A stretch of 5,994 nt of DNA from positions 1-5,994 of the forward strand of contig CAMZDH010000041.1 of the NCBI GenBank assembly GCA_947305345.1, read 5' to 3'. Position 1 is the first letter of the stretch; each line of letters starts with the position of its first letter. The notes beneath the pieces are model-generated. The model had not been told where the DNA came from. It did not search any database and was given only the letters and a program-made list of their open reading frames with translations. The translations under genes were made by a program, and so were the position numbers. This stretch comes from an uncultured Lachnospiraceae bacterium. GTDB lineage: Bacteria; Bacillota; Clostridia; Lachnospirales; Lachnospiraceae. Positions 5,446-5,994 of the stretch are shown here, piece after piece.

Positions 5446-5994
5446 ATGGATCCCAACGTTCGTCCCGAAAGCATGCAGCGCATTACGACGCCCGAACTCG
5501 CAAACGCGTTTATTGAAGAACAGGTGAAGGCGCTCCGTGCCCAGATCGGCAAGGAAAAAGTCCTGCTCGCGCTCTCCGGCGGCGTGGACTCCTCCGTCGT
5601 TGCGGCGCTGCTCATCAAAGCCGTCGGCGATCAGCTCACGTGCGTCCATGTGAATCACGGCCTTTTACGGAAAGGCGAGCCCGAACAGGTCATTCGCGTC
5701 TTCCGCGAGGAACTCGGCGCAAACCTCATCTACGTCGACGCCGTAGACCGCTTCCTCGATAAACTGGCCGGTGTCTCCGACCCCGAAACGAAGCGGAAGA
5801 TCATCGGCAAGGAATTCATTGATGTCTTCGCCGAAGAAGCCCGCAAACTGGAAGGCATCCGCTTTTTAGGCTATATCAATCCCTTCATTGCGCTGGAAAG
5901 AGAGCTGTATCAGGAAGCTCATGAAAAGGGATATCTTGTAAAAAACGATAAAGGTGAGGACTATCTGGTCACCATCACCACGTTCCCGGCTGCA
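5446..5994 (+). CDS. guaA: GMP synthase ATP pyrophosphatase subunit, N-terminal part only, running into unrelated sequence
   Basis: This frame stays open to the window end (183 codons seen). Residues 1-142 match the ATP pyrophosphatase domain of GMP synthase, which adenylates XMP so that ammonia can convert it to GMP in the cytoplasm. The PP-loop SGGVDSS is at 44-50, the [10 protein letters not shown] region follows, and the conserved block [10 protein letters not shown] ends at about 121. The usual N-terminal glutamine amidotransferase domain (about 200 residues in E. coli GuaA) is absent; the start codon with its strong ribosome binding site shows this is genuine and not a truncation. Such enzymes need a separate glutaminase subunit or free ammonia. 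After Phe-Leu-Gly (140-142) the family continues with QGT-x-YPD and then a His-containing loop. Here it switches to unrelated sequence. The missing C-terminal half holds XMP-binding and dimerisation regions, so the product as read would be inactive as a GMP synthase. It was found without a ORF call of its own because it is open at the window edge. Confidence 0.85.
   Translation, partial: MDPNVRPESMQRITTPELANAFIEEQVKALRAQIGKEKVLLALSGGVDSSVVAALLIKAVGDQLTCVHVNHGLLRKGEPEQVIRVFREELGANLIYVDAVDRFLDKLAGVSDPETKRKIIGKEFIDVFAEEARKLEGIRFLGYINPFIALERELYQEAHEKGYLVKNDKGEDYLVTITTFPAA
5872..5994 (+). other. Foreign-looking in-frame tail replacing the C-terminal half of GuaA
   Basis: These 123 bases continue the guaA reading frame for 41 residues but share nothing I recognise with GMP synthases. 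GC is 55 of 123 bases (about 45%), against about 57% in the guaA stretch 5701-5820. Codons such as AGA, GGA, GGT and GTA appear, whereas guaA before the junction uses CGC/CGT/CGG for Arg and mostly GGC for Gly. The tail reads as plausible protein: an acidic helix-like part ([15 protein letters not shown]) and then a strand-like part (DYLVTITTF). The reverse strand is also open here, so coding direction is not certain. I cannot name a family. Confidence 0.6.

Noticed and set aside
5872..5994. A simple frameshift in guaA
   Set aside because: I translated all three forward frames after 5871. None gives the QGT-x-YPD block or later GuaA motifs, and the base composition also changes.
1..5994. CRISPR arrays, tRNA or rRNA genes, toxin-antitoxin or defence genes, complete insertion sequences
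   Set aside because: I saw no regularly spaced repeats, no cloverleaf-like segments, no transposase motifs and no defence-related domains on either strand.

Overview
The window looks like chromosomal DNA of a Gram-positive bacterium, probably an uncultured member of the Clostridia (Bacillota). It is moderately GC-rich (about 57% in the stretches I counted). Each gene has a purine-rich ribosome binding site, and the promoters resemble the sigma-A type with 17-18 base spacers. The genes are of kinds common in gut Firmicutes: an LmrA/MsbA-like exporter with a Gly/Pro-rich N-terminus, a NptA-type Na/Pi transporter with a fused PhoU domain, and a GuaA-type ATP pyrophosphatase. The lineage is inferred from protein character and signals only.

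Layout. Bases 1-152 are a leader with a promoter and a palindrome and no recognisable gene. Bases 153-2012 (+) encode a half-size ABC exporter. It converges on an MFS transporter at 2024-3265 (-), and the two stop codons are only 11 bases apart, with a small GC-rich hairpin between them. The MFS gene has its own promoter, with an imperfect palindrome over the -10 box. Upstream of that, a strong GC-rich hairpin at 3361-3386 probably separates it from the Na/Pi transporter-PhoU fusion at 3418-5280 (-). The intergenic region 5281-5445 is divergent, with a near-consensus promoter for the Na/Pi gene and one or two candidate promoters for guaA. The guaA-like gene starts at 5446 (+) and runs off the window.

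Three of the four genes are independently transcribed membrane transporters and do not form one operon. They share no obvious pathway: two are probable exporters and one is a phosphate/sodium carrier or cell-surface sensor. The fourth is a purine biosynthesis enzyme.

The main anomaly is at the right edge. The GuaA homology is excellent up to residue 142 and then stops at about base 5871. The expected QGT...YPD sequence is replaced by 41 in-frame residues of unrelated sequence, with GC falling to about 45% and different codon use. This could be a mobile-element insertion, a recombination or inversion junction, a true fusion, or an assembly chimera. The window alone cannot decide. I see no CRISPR array, tRNA, rRNA, complete insertion sequence or defence system, and no convincing undescribed multi-gene system.
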